The notes under the pieces are model-generated. The model made no database searches, had not been told where the DNA came from, and saw nothing but the letters and a program-made list of their open reading frames with translations. A program made the translations under genes and the position numbers. A stretch of 64,000 nucleotides of DNA from Pseudisothecium myosuroides (lineage: Eukaryota > Streptophyta > Bryopsida > Hypnales > Lembophyllaceae). The stretch lies in contig OX637287.1 of the NCBI GenBank assembly GCA_951799445.1, positions 43,181,724 to 43,245,723 of the forward strand. The letters are read 5' to 3'. Within the stretch, counting starts at the first letter, position 1; each line of letters opens with the position of its first letter. Of the stretch, positions 42,234 to 54,742 are shown piece after piece.

Positions 42234-43157
42234 CCCCTAAAGGACCGGACTACGTTTTTTGGCCGTATAGAAATTTTGGGCAGGTCTGTGTGACTAGAGA
42301 TTTCCATATTTTAAGCTGAAATTTTAATAGAAGGTGGGCGCAAGGAATATCTTTCATGTGCACTAAATTTCAGAACATTTGGAAATAGGAGTCAAAAGTT
42401 ATGGCCAAATATGTTACTTTTTTTTGTAACAGGGCAGTCCGGGCAGCAAGAAAAATTTGGCAAAAATTTGATTTTTTTTTTTTAATTTTTTTTTTCTTAT
42501 AGATTATATCTTTGTCTATCTAGAAAGCTTTGATTCATTTCATTTGGATTTGTTATGAGAAAGTTATGGACATTCTTGTTTTTCAGGCAGTTAGAGAATT
42601 TTCTTGAAAAAAATAACTTGTAGGATTCATTTCTAAATGCTATTTTTTCAATTTAAAAAAAAAAAAAAATTCTCATGGTTTAGTTTACTTGCTAGAACAA
42701 TCTCACCATTGGGATTAGTGTATTTTAATTCCATCTAAAATATATTAATGTTTTAGATTTCCCTTCAATCTCGTACCTACTTCTACTTAATAAATTTTTT
42801 AGGAATGATAATTAAGTTTTTTTGAATATTTTTTTTTTCCTTAGACTCTCAACTCAATTCTCCACTAGAAAGATTTGAAGCACAAAACTCTGTAGTGCAA
42901 AAATTTTAAGTGAAAAATGTTTAAAGTCAAAAAATCTAGTCCCGCAATGTGCTGAAATACTTGTTTTTTCCACTTTAAACGCAGATATCTTGCAATCTGA
43001 GCAGTCAAAAATTCTGAAATTTTTTCCACACATTTTTATATTAGTTAGGTGTAAGATCCCATGGTTAGATGTGAAAAAAAGCATTTTTCATTGTTTTTTA
43101 CTCCTTGCTCAGTTTTGATGGTTTTTTGGCAGAAAAAAGGCCTTGGGCCTTTAGGGA
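42234..43157 (+). mobile_element. piggyBac-type MITE, chimeric copy (924 bp)
   Basis: TTAA at 42230-42233 and 43158-43161. The left ~220 bp belongs to the 23915-24826 subfamily, the remainder to the 22142/25004 subfamily. The right TIR is one base off (TTTAGGGATTAA). It directly abuts the next element, sharing the right TTAA. Confidence 0.85.
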
Positions 43158-43161
43158 TTAA

Positions 43162-44096
43162 CCCCTAAAGGACCATTGTCCCTATGGGGGACAAATGCGT
43201 TTTCGGGCAGGTACCTACGGGCTGAAATTTTCTCCTGATTTTTTGAAACTTTTTTTGGAGGTAGAAAAACTGATTAGCTTCAAGGGAATATAATTTTTTT
43301 CACAATCGGTGCCCGGGAAAAAAAGTTATGACCATATAAGCTCAAAACAGGCTTCGGGGGGCAGCTCGGGCAGCAAAAAAAAAAAGGACAAAAATTTGAA
43401 TTTTTTTTTTTAATATTTTTTTTCTCATAGATTATATTTTTAGCTTTCCGGAAAGCTTTGATTCATTTCATTTGGATATGTTATGAGAAAGTTATGGACA
43501 TTCTTGTTTTTCGGGCAGTTAAAGCATCTTCTTGAAAAAAATAACTTTGGAATTCATTTCTGAATGCAATTTTTCAAATTTTTCAAAATTTTTTTTTGGG
43601 ATGGTCTGATTTACTTGTTAGAACAATCTCACCATTGGGATTAGTGCATTTTAATTCCATCTAAAATATATATGAATGTTTTAGATTTTCCTTCTATCTT
43701 GTACCTACATCTACTTCACAATTTTTTTAAGAATGATAATTAAGTTTTTTTTTAATATTATTTTTTTTCTAGACTCTCAACTCAATTCTCCACTATATAA
43801 AATAAAAGCTCAAAACTCTGTAGTGCAAAAATTTTAAGTTAAAAATGTTTAAAGTCAAAAAATCTAGTCCCGCAATGTGCTGAAAAACTTGTTTTTTTCA
43901 CTTTAAATGCAAATCTCTTGCAATCTGTGCGGTCAAAAATTCTAAAAAAAATTCCACACATTCTTATACTAGTTAGGTGTAAGATCCTACGGTTGGATGT
44001 GAAAAAAAAACATTTTTCAAATTTTTTTACTCTTTGCTATAGAAATGGCAGTTTTCAGTGTTTTTTGGCAGAAAAAAGGCCTCGGTCCTTTAGGGG
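43162..44096 (+). mobile_element. piggyBac-type MITE, copy C (935 bp)
   Basis: TTAA at 43158-43161 (shared with the preceding element) and 44097-44100. TIR CCCCTAAAGGACC at the left and GGTCCTTTAGGGG at the right is perfect. Collinear with copy A. Confidence 0.88.
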
Positions 44097-44284
44097 TTAA
44101 AGCATTCAAACTAGAAAGTGTCTAAGTGTGAGACTTAGCATTTGAATAAAGATGTTAATTAGGCAATACACTTTTCAATGCCTTAGAGGGATAATATTTT
44201 ATATTTTATAATTGCATTTGCTTAAAAATAATGAAAAAGCAAAAAAATCTTTTTATAAAACATGTTCACTTATTTGGTTTTCAA

Positions 44285-44629
44285 ATTTAATCGATGGGGT
44301 GATTTGCAAAGAAATGATCAAGCACTACCATTTTGGATGCATTGACCAAAATTAAAAATAAAAGAATTTTTTTGAAGTCCACTAACCATACAAAACTATT
44401 GAAGAATATTATAGTGATGTACAAAAATATTAGTCCATTTGACTAAGTGGATTGTAAGTTTATAATGTTTGAAGCTAAATGAATTTTTTTTTAGCCTTGC
44501 CAAAACAAAGTTAGTAGGATTCAAGCCCTCTTGAAGTGAGAACCTTAAAACTAGAACATTTTGGACCACTACTCTAAATATTATACTTGGTGATCAAGGT
44601 CAATATCTCATTATCTCCTACAAAATATT

Positions 44630-44674
<45 letters not shown>

Positions 44675-45000
44675 TTTTAAATATTTTCCAAAAATTTTGT
44701 TTTCTATTAAAAAAACTTTTCCCACTACGGCTTAGTTATTAACATACTTCATCTTTTTACTTACAAGCATGCAAAATTTTACTAACAAAATAAGTGTTCT
44801 ACTTTACTCTAAATCACTTAGCAATGTTAGGAGGTAATGAAAACCATCAATATACTAGCAAAATTTCTTGTGGTCTAAGAAATTTATTTTAAAATACAAA
44901 AAATGAAAAATAGAACCAAAATAATAGAATGTGCATGATTTTTTCAAAAAACTTTGGTTGTGTAGATTGCAAGACTAAACCGTTTGGAGTAAAATTTTTT
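44285..45000. repeat. Diverged repeat related to 20943-21560
   Basis: It shares blocks such as TGCATTGACC, TTAGTCCATTTGACTAAG and TCAAGCCCTCTTGAAG with the monooxygenase intron repeat. A TG/TA microsatellite lies inside at 44629-44674. Confidence 0.5.
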
Positions 45001-45458
45001 TTTTTATAACTTAACAGATAAGGTTAATAGCATAGTTTGGACAAATTGTAACTAAAATTAGTAAAGATAGGACCTACATAAATGGCAAATTTCATTAAAA
45101 TGGCGGATTCTATGTGCCATCTTCAAACTGTGCCATTTGTGACAAGTATACATTGCTAACATCTAGGTCAATTTTAGATTTCAGAAATCTAGGACTAACA
45201 TAGATATTAAACCACACAATTTGAAAAATCTAGTACTGGTAAAGATTTCAAATATCTAGGATAGATGTAGATTTCAAAAAATCTAATACTAGTCCAGGAA
45301 CTACTATATGTTAGAGTGGCCAAATGAGTGGGAACTAGTGCTCCTAAAAAAATCCGCGTCTGAATTGCTAAAAGTGCCAAATTAACAGAATACCGCCAAT
45401 TTTATAAAATTGGCCATATACCAAAGGATGAATTTGTAAATCTAAGCCAAAAATGTAG
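45001..45458. other. AT-rich intergenic DNA
   Basis: No gene seen. A ~60-bp segment at 45297-45357 (CTATATGTTAGAGTGGCCAA) recurs inside the adjacent MITE at 45896-45955. Confidence 0.5.
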
Positions 45459-46146
45459 TATTCCCTCTGTTCCAAAATAATTTTCCAGTTTCCATCTATT
45501 TTGTGTCCCAAAATGATCTTCCATTTGTAACGTGGGAGGAAGGGCCTATAGATTGAATCCTTGGTACTTTTCTAAGAGTGTTAAGAAACGATGTCAAAAA
45601 TAAGATGTATGAACTACTATTAGAAACTACAAACAAGAAGAATAGACTCTCAGCTGATGTCATTTATACCAGTATGGAATATGCATAACTTTTAGCATTT
45701 GTATTCAATTAAAAATCATACCCAGCGGTCTCAAATGGAGTGTTCAAAATCTCAAATGACGTAAGAAAGCCCTACAAACAAGCTCTCAACAAATCCAAAG
45801 TTTATCACTCCAAAGAAACAGGATTGAGGCACAACTAGCATACAAACACATGACTTGGACACTATAGAATTGTGGGAGAGATAGAAGAACAACGCGGGAA
45901 CTACTGTATGTTAGAGTAGCCAAATGAATGGCTACTAGTGTTCCTTAAAAATCCCCTCCAAAACCTTTTTTTGAGCACGGTACTTCAAAACTACATTTTG
46001 AAAACTCACTTGAACCTAAAAATTATGGAAGAATAGGAGAGCATTGAACTCAACTTACAAGTCAAAACAAATTTAAAATATTATTATTTTCAAACTCAGT
46101 CTAGGATTTTGTCTAACAAGAAGATTATTTTGGAACGGAGGAATTA
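45459..46146. mobile_element. Stowaway-like (Tc1/mariner) MITE, ~690 bp
   Basis: Terminal inverted repeats TTCCCTCTGTTCCAAAATAA at the left and the complement of TTCCTCCGTTCCAAAATAAT at the right, with TA at both borders. The CTCCCTCCGTTCC-type end is characteristic of Stowaway elements. No coding capacity. Confidence 0.72.
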
Positions 46147-46378
46147 ATAAGTCGCTAAACTGTAGCACAAGGTCTCTAAACCTCATGAGCTAGCCAAGGT
46201 GCTTGTTTATCAAATTTGAACTAATTAACTTTCAAGCTCTTTCAAGGCTCCACTAACTTATGTTGCTACTTTTTGGCATTTTCAAAGAACTGCAAATTGC
46301 AATACATTGTTGAACACCAATGAAAGACATTGCCAGCATTTGTATTGTGTTGAACATTGCACAATGAACATCTATTAA

Positions 46379-46599
46379 CCCTTAAACGCCGAAGGGATGA
46401 TCCTCAAAATCATCCTTTTCTATTACCGTGTGAATCAATAGCCTCCAAAATTGCAAAAATACTCATTGCAAGTCAAACTACTATAGAAGATCTTCCCTTT
46501 CCACAACAAATTTTGAGGATGAATAGTTGCACTTCTATCCTATACAATTGATTCCCTATAATCCATTGGACACAAAACACCCACTTTGGCATTCAAGGG
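46379..46599. mobile_element. Short TTAA-type MITE (221 bp)
   Basis: The left border is TTAA (46375-46378) then CCCTTAAACGCCGAAG; the right end, reversed, is CCCTTGAATGCCAAAG, bordered by TAAA, one base from TTAA. Non-coding. Confidence 0.65.
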
Positions 46600-46738
46600 T
46601 AAAGTATTTTTGTACACTTTTTGAGCACATTTCTTGCTTATACCACTTGCTAATAAGTTCAACCAAAAGTATATAGATGAAATGATGAATTGCTTATGGT
46701 AACAAGCATTGATATACGAGACAAGGTCAAGTCCTTAA

Positions 46739-46877
46739 CCCTTGAAGGACACTGAGGACAAAAACTGTCCAATAGATGACCATTGTTCACTAGAAAAACA
46801 AAGAATGCACCTATTGGTCCAATAATTTGAGCACTGTGCTGACTACCTTGGTCATGGGGGGCCACGTCCTACAAGGG
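46739..46877 (+). mobile_element. Short TTAA-type MITE (139 bp)
   Basis: TTAA at 46735-46738 and 46878-46881. The left end is CCCTTGAAGGACA; the right end, reversed, is CCCTTGTAGGACG. A decayed relative is at 27283-27425. It lies about 170 bp beyond the TFB2 stop codon. Confidence 0.75.
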
Positions 46878-47051
46878 TTAACGGTTGCAGTATCCGCTAG
46901 AATAGCATGACACCCACCAGGTGGGGTATCAAACAAATGATAAATTGTCATGTCTTCAGATTTCATTGGTTATCAATAATGCAATGAAGTAGCTCATGAA
47001 GTTTTACAACTCAATTGCAGAAATGCTCGTGACACGCATAACATGCGAGTA

Positions 47052-50000
47052 TCATTTTCGCTGGGCTGGTGCTCCACTGCTTTGTTTACGAATAAATTGC
47101 CGCATATCTTCATGCAAATCTGCTCGTACAACAAGCCTTCGATTAGAAACGTCTTCAAAAAGCAGTCCACCAAGGTCTCGCGCATGGGTTACGACAGCCT
47201 CGTAGACACCCTGTCAGAAAGCATTCAAAACATATTAGATGTGGACCAATATCACTGCCATGGAGTTCTATGCAGTTGATTCAGTTGTCCTGCATCTCAA
47301 GAGATTAGGTAACTGAACCCTAATTTCAATCCGTTTCTAAAACCGACCCCTCTTGCCTCAAATGTACAGCTTCTATTCATAAGTGCCAAGGGTTGATTTT
47401 GGGTACACCTATTTGAAGTACTTTGAAAATTCATAGTTAAAGCATATGGTCTCCAAGAAATGTATGCTGGATCTGAAATCCCGTTTTGACTCCCAACAAG
47501 ATCCAGCAAAAATCAAACAGTTGAATTATATGAACCATGCTCAAATCCTTATTCAAACCATGCTAGAATGCTTGTTACCATAATTCAGAGCCATGCTCAA
47601 AGCATTTGCTCGGAATATGCTCAAATGCTTGTTACCTTAATACAGAGAGAATTTGTTAGAAATTTTGTTTTAAGCTAATAGATAAATATTAAGAAAATAT
47701 GTAATTAGTGTTGACCGATGTTGCAACTGTAATATTAAGTTCAAGCCAACGACACTAACATTAACTCACATGAACACCATTTGTGTTATGATGTGCTTTG
47801 CCTTGATAGATCTCCAAATATATCAGAGCCCAGACCGAGAGCAAAAGCGTGCAGTAACATTGTGCAAGGATCTCTGAGTCCAACTGCGGTTACAGAAACT
47901 TCTAATGGAAGATGATTCGTTGAGATTTACATACCACTGAAGGAAAGCCGTCATAAAAATAAGCAGACTCCATCTCAACCCTATCCCGATCACTTTCCCA
48001 TAAGCGTAGCTGTCATTGACCACAGAAGGTGTCACATTAAAAGAGTTGCAGAAGCAACACTCATGCTACAAGAAAAGCGACTGTACGTGGTCGGATACAT
48101 TAAAGGTTGGAATACCAGTACAATATCTACACAACATATAAATCATCAAGATACTGCTTCAAGGTCAAATACTTAGTTTGATGGGAGGTCAGAGGAGAAA
48201 ACCAAAGGCTACCTGATCAGAAACAGTTTCTGGGACAACAGGAATCCTTTGCGCAACATGAGGGTGTGCATGCTTTCGAAGAAATGAGACAATCTGGAAA
48301 AGAAAACGACGGCATCATACAGCAGAGCGACCGAAATACAAAGCCAAAAGCTAGAACACGGCCACACAACGATTATAAAAATCTTTACAAAGCCTCTCAT
48401 CATTTGCATCGATAATTAGTACTCTCAAAAATACCTGTTCTGCTGATATTCCACATGCCAGAGCAGTGTTGACACTCTCTTTGGTGAGTGCTGCTACAAC
48501 CAGATTCGGTAACTGGTACTCTAACCTTCAATGCAGACCACCGTAAATTAGGACCAGTAATATTCATACAAACAAAAAAATGGAAGAGCCTACGGAACTA
48601 CTTCCCAAGGTCTTCTGTTCTGAGAATTGCCTGTGAATACATAACTTCTCAGTTACTAGTACAAAATAATGAAGTGGAGAGTAAGAAAATGAAAGATATT
48701 TGAATCCAAAACTATTTGAATGAATTCAGAGGGACAGGAAGAAACCGTGAGAAGCAGCGTAAGATTTCAGTCTGTAGCTTTGAGGAAGTGTAAGCATAAA
48801 CTTTGAAATTTGTCTCCACCACCACAAATCCCTGAATGCATTTTTGGTCCAAGTCCGTGAGTCGAAAAGAGGACAGCTAAGATTAGATCATAATTCAAGC
48901 AGGGCATTTTGGCCAGCGCTGTCAGCTTCTGAATGCTACTTTAAAGAGAGAGAAAACGAAGGACAAAAATGGAAAACAAATTCAACTCATCAATCTTGAG
49001 TCCGGCCAGTAGCAGGTCCATTTATCTATATCCAAGCTAAATAGAAAGGACACCTCGCATTTCTCGGCTCATTAGAAAAAATAGAGATGTGATTCACTAA
49101 GAGAATGATGGGTATCAATGTTAGTAATCACGAAGTGATCATGTTAACGTAATAAAACTTACACTGACAAGCACCAAAAAGCTCGAACATTCAGTCAGCG
49201 ATAACAAATTTTACATGAAAAATGATACCTCCGAAGGCTGCCAATCTGATGATTCCGAAAGACTTGCGGAGAGATTTGAAGCAAGCTTGGTGGGTATATA
49301 CCAGCTCTCCCTCATACCCTGCCAAACGAAGAACAAACAGCACACAACACACAGTTGTCAGTGGTAGGCACAACAGAAGACCCCTAAGCTTGGCATGCTT
49401 CAAACCCATTGTATCACATATAAGAACCTTTAACCTCGATTATAAGCCATGTAACCTCAATATTGCTACAAAGTCACAAAATTTTCTCACCTTCTGTAAC
49501 TGGACAAGCCCTAAGGCCGCAAGCTCCTCCAACACTTTCTGGAGTGCGGATGACAAAGAGTCCACACCGTATGCCTGCGGATTTTAGAAGTGAGCTGGTG
49601 TCAGCAGCTTGCATATCCAACGCATGAATATCAAAGTAACTGAAGGGTCTTGAAACAAATCCCAAAACAGGACACCAGAAGACATGGACAACAAATCTAA
49701 AGTAAGGCATTGTGCACACACTAACGATGTCAAAAAATCCAAGGTGCCAAAGTTGTAAAATAAACTCTTACTTCTCCCACAACATGAAAGCCAAGCTCGA
49801 GTAGAAAACCTATAAGCTCGCCGCTATCTGTCCCCCGGTCCTGCCAGTAAAAGGAATCAGATTCATTTGAAGTGATCAAACAATCATAATAAACGATTGC
49901 AAGACAAATATGTGAGCAAACTAATGAAAAAGTTAAAAGAATCAACAAAACTAAACATCCTGCGAACAAAGAGTACCTCGGCTGTGGTAACGTACTCTCG

Positions 50001-53000
50001 GACAAGTTGCCACAGTTGCGAATTTGTATCCATCAGCTGCCAAGCCACAACCAATGAACCCAAAAAATAGTGAATAGGTAACTTACATTATCACATACAT
50101 TAAATTCACGTTACCTTCCGATATATTGATTCTCACATAAACGTGGCAGAAAATTTAAGATATATGTATAACTTTCTCACCAGGAATTGGAAGCCCAGGT
50201 CGGTAATTGAAGGCGATTCGTTTTCTCTGAAGAGCAGTATTCAATAGATTGGACCCATGTATCAACCAGTTCATTGGTCGGTCATAAGCATTCTGCAATT
50301 TCAAACTCTAGGCCTGATTTTGTGACGCCGTAAAAAGACAGCAGCATAAGCATCTGCGGAGGTGAGTTCCCTGAGCTTAACACTCGAACATCTTCTATGA
50401 AAGTAACGTGTGTACCTTAAGCATATAAGGAACTGCACTACAACTACAACTTGCTCTTCCGCAACATTAGTTTATAGATCTTTCTAGTGCTTATACCATT
50501 GATTCTGAGACAATTAACCAGGGCATCTCTTATTCATTATCGTATCTTTAAGCGGCCATTCCATATAACAGGTCTAGTGCTGGGCTTCAGAAAGCCTAAA
50601 ACTCCTACAGAAAGCAGCTAAGAGCTTGTGATCAGACAATCTCAAACCGGTCAAGAAGGAACTTTGACCACGTACATACGTGAATTCCTCGCTTAGCCCG
50701 CGTCAAAGAAAGGAAAACTATCTACAATGGCAAGTTGTCGCCGGCACTTCCTAGTAGCCTTCACGAAACGACACTAACTTACAAGTCCAGAATATACATA
50801 AAGCGAGATACTACTTAGGACACAGTGCAACGAAAATGTGACTTCTTATCCCGACCATTTGAATTGATAGTTGCTTAGAAAAATAGATTAGCTAACGAAG
50901 TTCTTCAAACATCTACATGTACAGAGAGGTTACAGTCAACAAGGCATAGAACTTCTACAATTTGAAAGTAAAACATTTGCACTTACTTATTAGGCGGGGT
51001 TAAAAGCCCTGCTCGTTGGAAGACTTTCATGATGAAAGGATTCCGAGGACCCGTCGGACCATCCGTCGCACAACCTACAAGTTGCAGAAGCACTGACTGC
51101 AAAAGCAATAGAATTTGACGTCAGGTTCCAGAAACTTGGTATAAAACGATAATTTCAACATTCATTGGCACTGACTAGCCAATTAGATATTTGCAATGCT
51201 TCAGTGTTAGGAACCATATTCAAAATCAACCACAACAATATTAAACATCATGATCAAAAAAGATGAAATGAAATCAATCAAGTCAGTGATAAATTAGAAA
51301 ACAAACCTCCCACTGTTTCATGGCATAATTATCGAGATCTGTAGGAGTAGGTACTCTAGCAGCGATGCTTCCAGACACGACGTCTCTTGGAGGTCCACCC
51401 CTGAAAGATTTTCAACAAGGCAAGCTGAAGTTGGATTGCACTAGTTCAGGGAATCTCACGGATAAGTGGACTTCAATCTCCAAGAAAACTGATAAGCACT
51501 GAAGAAATAAATAAAGGAATGAGACTACAAATTTAACTCACCCAGTATTTAAAGCTTGCCGTAGTTGTTTCTGCAATTTGGGATTCAATCTATAGCACAC
51601 TTCTTTCTTTCTGTTGTAAACAGAAATTCCACTGTTAAAGCAATGAAAAGTGATGAAACTGAATCATTGCCTGCCAATGTCACAAAATGGTACTTGCCTC
51701 AACCTACAACAAAATGTGCAAATACTCTGGGCCAAACTAATTCTAATAAGATTTTTTTCATTAAGATGAAATCTGAATTTGATGCTCCGTTTTTAACTTG
51801 CTTAAACAAAATGAGTTAACGCATGATTTAGTTCTTGATATATTTGAAGATTTATTACGACAAAAAAGTTACACCAGGTTATAAGTAGTCCTCAGTAATT
51901 GAACTTGTTGGTGGTATGGGCATTACAAGCAGAGACAGAGTATTCCAAGTCGAAAGCTTGCGGTCAAAATCTCGATTGCAACTTCAAAAACTCCTCCCGC
52001 TTACAATTAAGAGCTAAGAGCACAAAACAAAAAACTCATCGGTAAGCAAAAGAGTATTGACGATCTAACCTCTCAGCCAAGATAACCCGCAACTGCTCCA
52101 GCCGGTCAATCGCTATTTGATGCTTGCTGAGAGCATCCGGTTGAGCCCACTCTTGCAACGACTTGACAGAAACAGCATCTTCAATATACAAGAGACGCAT
52201 CACGTAAAGCTTCGCCAAAGGAGGCAGTGACCTAACCACACAACACAACAACGTTCCACCTTGTCAGAAACACCATTTATGATCCAATCCCGAAACTGCA
52301 AACTCTAAACCACCAACGCAGACAGTGACTAATTCCATTCCATTCTAGCCTGACGAGGCCAATTGAAAATAAAATCCCAGTAACTACCAAACCCACGTAC
52401 AGAATCACACCAATGCGATCAAACATCACTAAAGAACCCTAAATCGTTGGCCTCTAAATTGAAGACGACGAACACCTCCCACACAGGCATAATTAGGGCA
52501 CTACGCAGTACACTTACAAGTACTTCGGGCTCTGCAGAAACAGCTCAACCATTCCAGAACTACAGTGAAAATTTTAGGCCCTACTCAAATTCTCATAAGA
52601 CCCTCATCGCTCCCGGAATTGAGGCGGATCCGACCAGGATTACCAAAAAGGAATTCATTCGTTATATTCCGTACCTAATTGCATTAGCTGCGTTTCTTTC
52701 AATTGTGTTTTCGAAGACTCTGTTCTCGAGCTTCACCTAAAAATATGATGCTTTAAAACGTTCGAATTATAACTGCACTGGAGAACGGATTAGGACGATT
52801 CTATTCCAGTTTGGGGTAACCCTGGATCCGATCGGGAAGCAAGCAAGCAAACGATGATCGGGGAGAAAGCAAGCAGGCGATGATATGAACACAGTTACCG
52901 TAAAACCGCTTGGCAAGTCCAATGACGGTCGTAAAGCAAATCCAGCTTGGCCGCTGGCAATGCAGCCACCATCTCCATAAAGTTGCGAGACACCACTCGC

Positions 53001-53011
53001 ACACGAGGCAT
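47052..53011 (-). CDS. TFB2: TFIIH core subunit TFB2 (p52/GTF2H4)
   Basis: Fifteen exons on the minus strand: 53011-52899, 52231-52070, 51631-51542, 51400-51307, 51096-50987, 50226-50181, 50036-49977, 49840-49772, 49574-49491, 49318-49229, 48831-48746, 48525-48435, 48293-48213, 48009-47935 and 47210-47052. They total 469 aa, matching the ~450-470 aa of the family. Diagnostic blocks in order: RSLPPLAKLYVMRLLYIEDA, SKHQIAIDRLEQLRV, ITDLGFQFLLMDTNSQLW, IGFLLELGFHVVGE, ESWYIPTKLA, GFVVVETNFKVYAYTSSKL, EYQLPNLVVAALTKES, VPETVSDQLRLWESDRDRVE and a C-terminal domain that in known proteins binds the small subunit TTDA/TFB5. TFB2 anchors and stimulates the XPB ATPase in transcription initiation and nucleotide-excision repair. 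The MPRVRVVSRNFME start is chosen over an upstream in-frame ATG (53095) by family N-terminus. All introns are GT-AG. Confidence 0.95.
52447..52740 (+). other. Short open frame in TFB2 intron 1, antisense, probably chance
   Basis: A 97-codon frame without an ATG at its left edge ends in a hydrophobic tail (FIRYIPYLIALAAFLSIVF). It lies wholly inside TFB2 intron 1 on the opposite strand. No splice partners or family were recognised. Confidence 0.12.
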
Positions 53012-54742
53012 TGCGACCTCCGCTTCCCTTTCGGATGCGCAATTCACCGCACATGGAAAACACCAAAGCCTGCGTGTGAATTCCGCGCGATTCAATAAAA
53101 AAATGAGGTCTAAAGATGACGCACAAGTCGGTCCTTTTTTCGGTTCTAAATCTAATCACAAGCGCAAGTCGTCATCGACGACATTGACGCTGCAAGAATT
53201 GTAAACAAAGTTTGAGTTTTGTGGCAGGGAGCTTCAGTTTTACATCTTTGAACCCTAAATCTAGGTTCGGTACCAAGTCTTCAGGCTTCTGATGCCGGGT
53301 CTTGAGGTTCGGCACCTAACCTGTAGGTTCGGAACTAAGCCCTGAAAAGCCTAAAAAACTCTGTCTCTGGCCAGGCGCGCAGACGGATTTGTGAAGGAGA
53401 CTGGAGAGGGATCGGTGACGAATCATGTTCGTGGACGCTATTCGAATTTGGGGCGTCAAGGCATTTCGTGTGTCGCGAGCTTCATCACGCTGTGGTGTGG
53501 TTTGTCTTCCGTCTCAGCATGTTTGTAGCTTCGTCGCCCTTTGTTTTTAGACCAATTTGGTGATCTCGCATTTTATTTAGGTTCTTTGCATTCTTGAGTA
53601 GTCAATGGTGCGCCAAATTGAATCATTGATTTTTTTATTCAGTAACTCTAATCTGAATGCCTGATTGATTTCAAATGTTGAATTGTGAATGCTTTAGAAT
53701 TGTTTTTTATAACGGACAACTTTGTGATCATGCTTTTGAGGTTCTTTGCATTCTTGTGTAGCCAGTAGAGCGGAAATTGAATCACTGATTAGCACTCTTG
53801 ATTAACTCGAATCGGAATGGCTGCTTAATTCCATCTGTTGAACTTGTGAATGCTTTTGGAATTGTTTGCTTTAACCGCCAATTTTGTGATCTACAGTAGC
53901 TGTTTTTGAGGTTCTTTGCATTTATGAAGGTCGTTGTGCGGAAATTGAATTTCAGATTTTCCTTCTCGAGCAACTCGAATCTGAATGCCTGATTGATTTC
54001 AACTGTTTAAATTGTGAATGCTCTGGAAGCGTAAAATTTAATCAATCCTTGTCTTCTTGAACAACTCGAATTTGAATGGCTGGTTGATTCTAATTCCTTA
54101 ATGTCCGACTGTGAATACTTTGGAATTGTTTTGTACAACAATTTATTGCCAAATGAAAACAATGCCCGCGAGATGAGTGGTTTGATTCTGTCTCCTAAAC
54201 TTGGAATGGATGTTGCGGTAATCACGACAGCTTTTTTTTATTAGCATAGCTTGTAGTGGATTTCAGTATTTGATTTTTGGTCTATTTTTAAAGATGATTT
54301 GTTTTGTCTCTTTTCAATAATATAACAAAAGCATTATGGGCAAACCAAGGAAATTAGAATCAATTAGATTCTTGGTGAGTGCATTGGTGTGGTAGGCATG
54401 AGATTCCGCGTGTGAATTTTCTGAATTTTGTCATTGGTTAGGTGTAATTTCGTTTTATCCCTTTAATTTATTAGTGATAAATTCACCTTAGTGTATGTTA
54501 CAATGTATATAGTTATATATATTTGTATCCTTCCTTCCTTCTCTTTCCCAGGCCACATTTCGAATGCAGCCAGTGTTGTTGCCGGAAATGAATCGTCTCT
54601 ACTGACGGTGAGAATAACTTGTGTAAATGAAGCGAATTGCTGCGTGTGTAAAGCATGGTACATTGGAACTGACGAGGTTTTTTATTAATTGCAGTTCGCG
54701 CGGAGAGGGTTTAAGGAACAGGCCATTGCGAGCGTGCCAACG
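53012..54742. promoter_or_regulatory. Divergent intergenic region between TFB2 and LDAH with a tandem array
   Basis: It holds the TFB2 promoter and the LDAH promoter and 5' UTR. About 3.5 degenerate units of 160-170 bp lie at about 53555-54140, with GTTCTTTGCATT at 53581, 53741 and 53911 and ACTCGAAT..GAATG blocks in each. A likely LDAH 5' UTR intron ends at 54694 (TTGCAG), with an upstream untranslated exon at about 54553-54607 followed by the donor GTGAGA. Confidence 0.5.
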
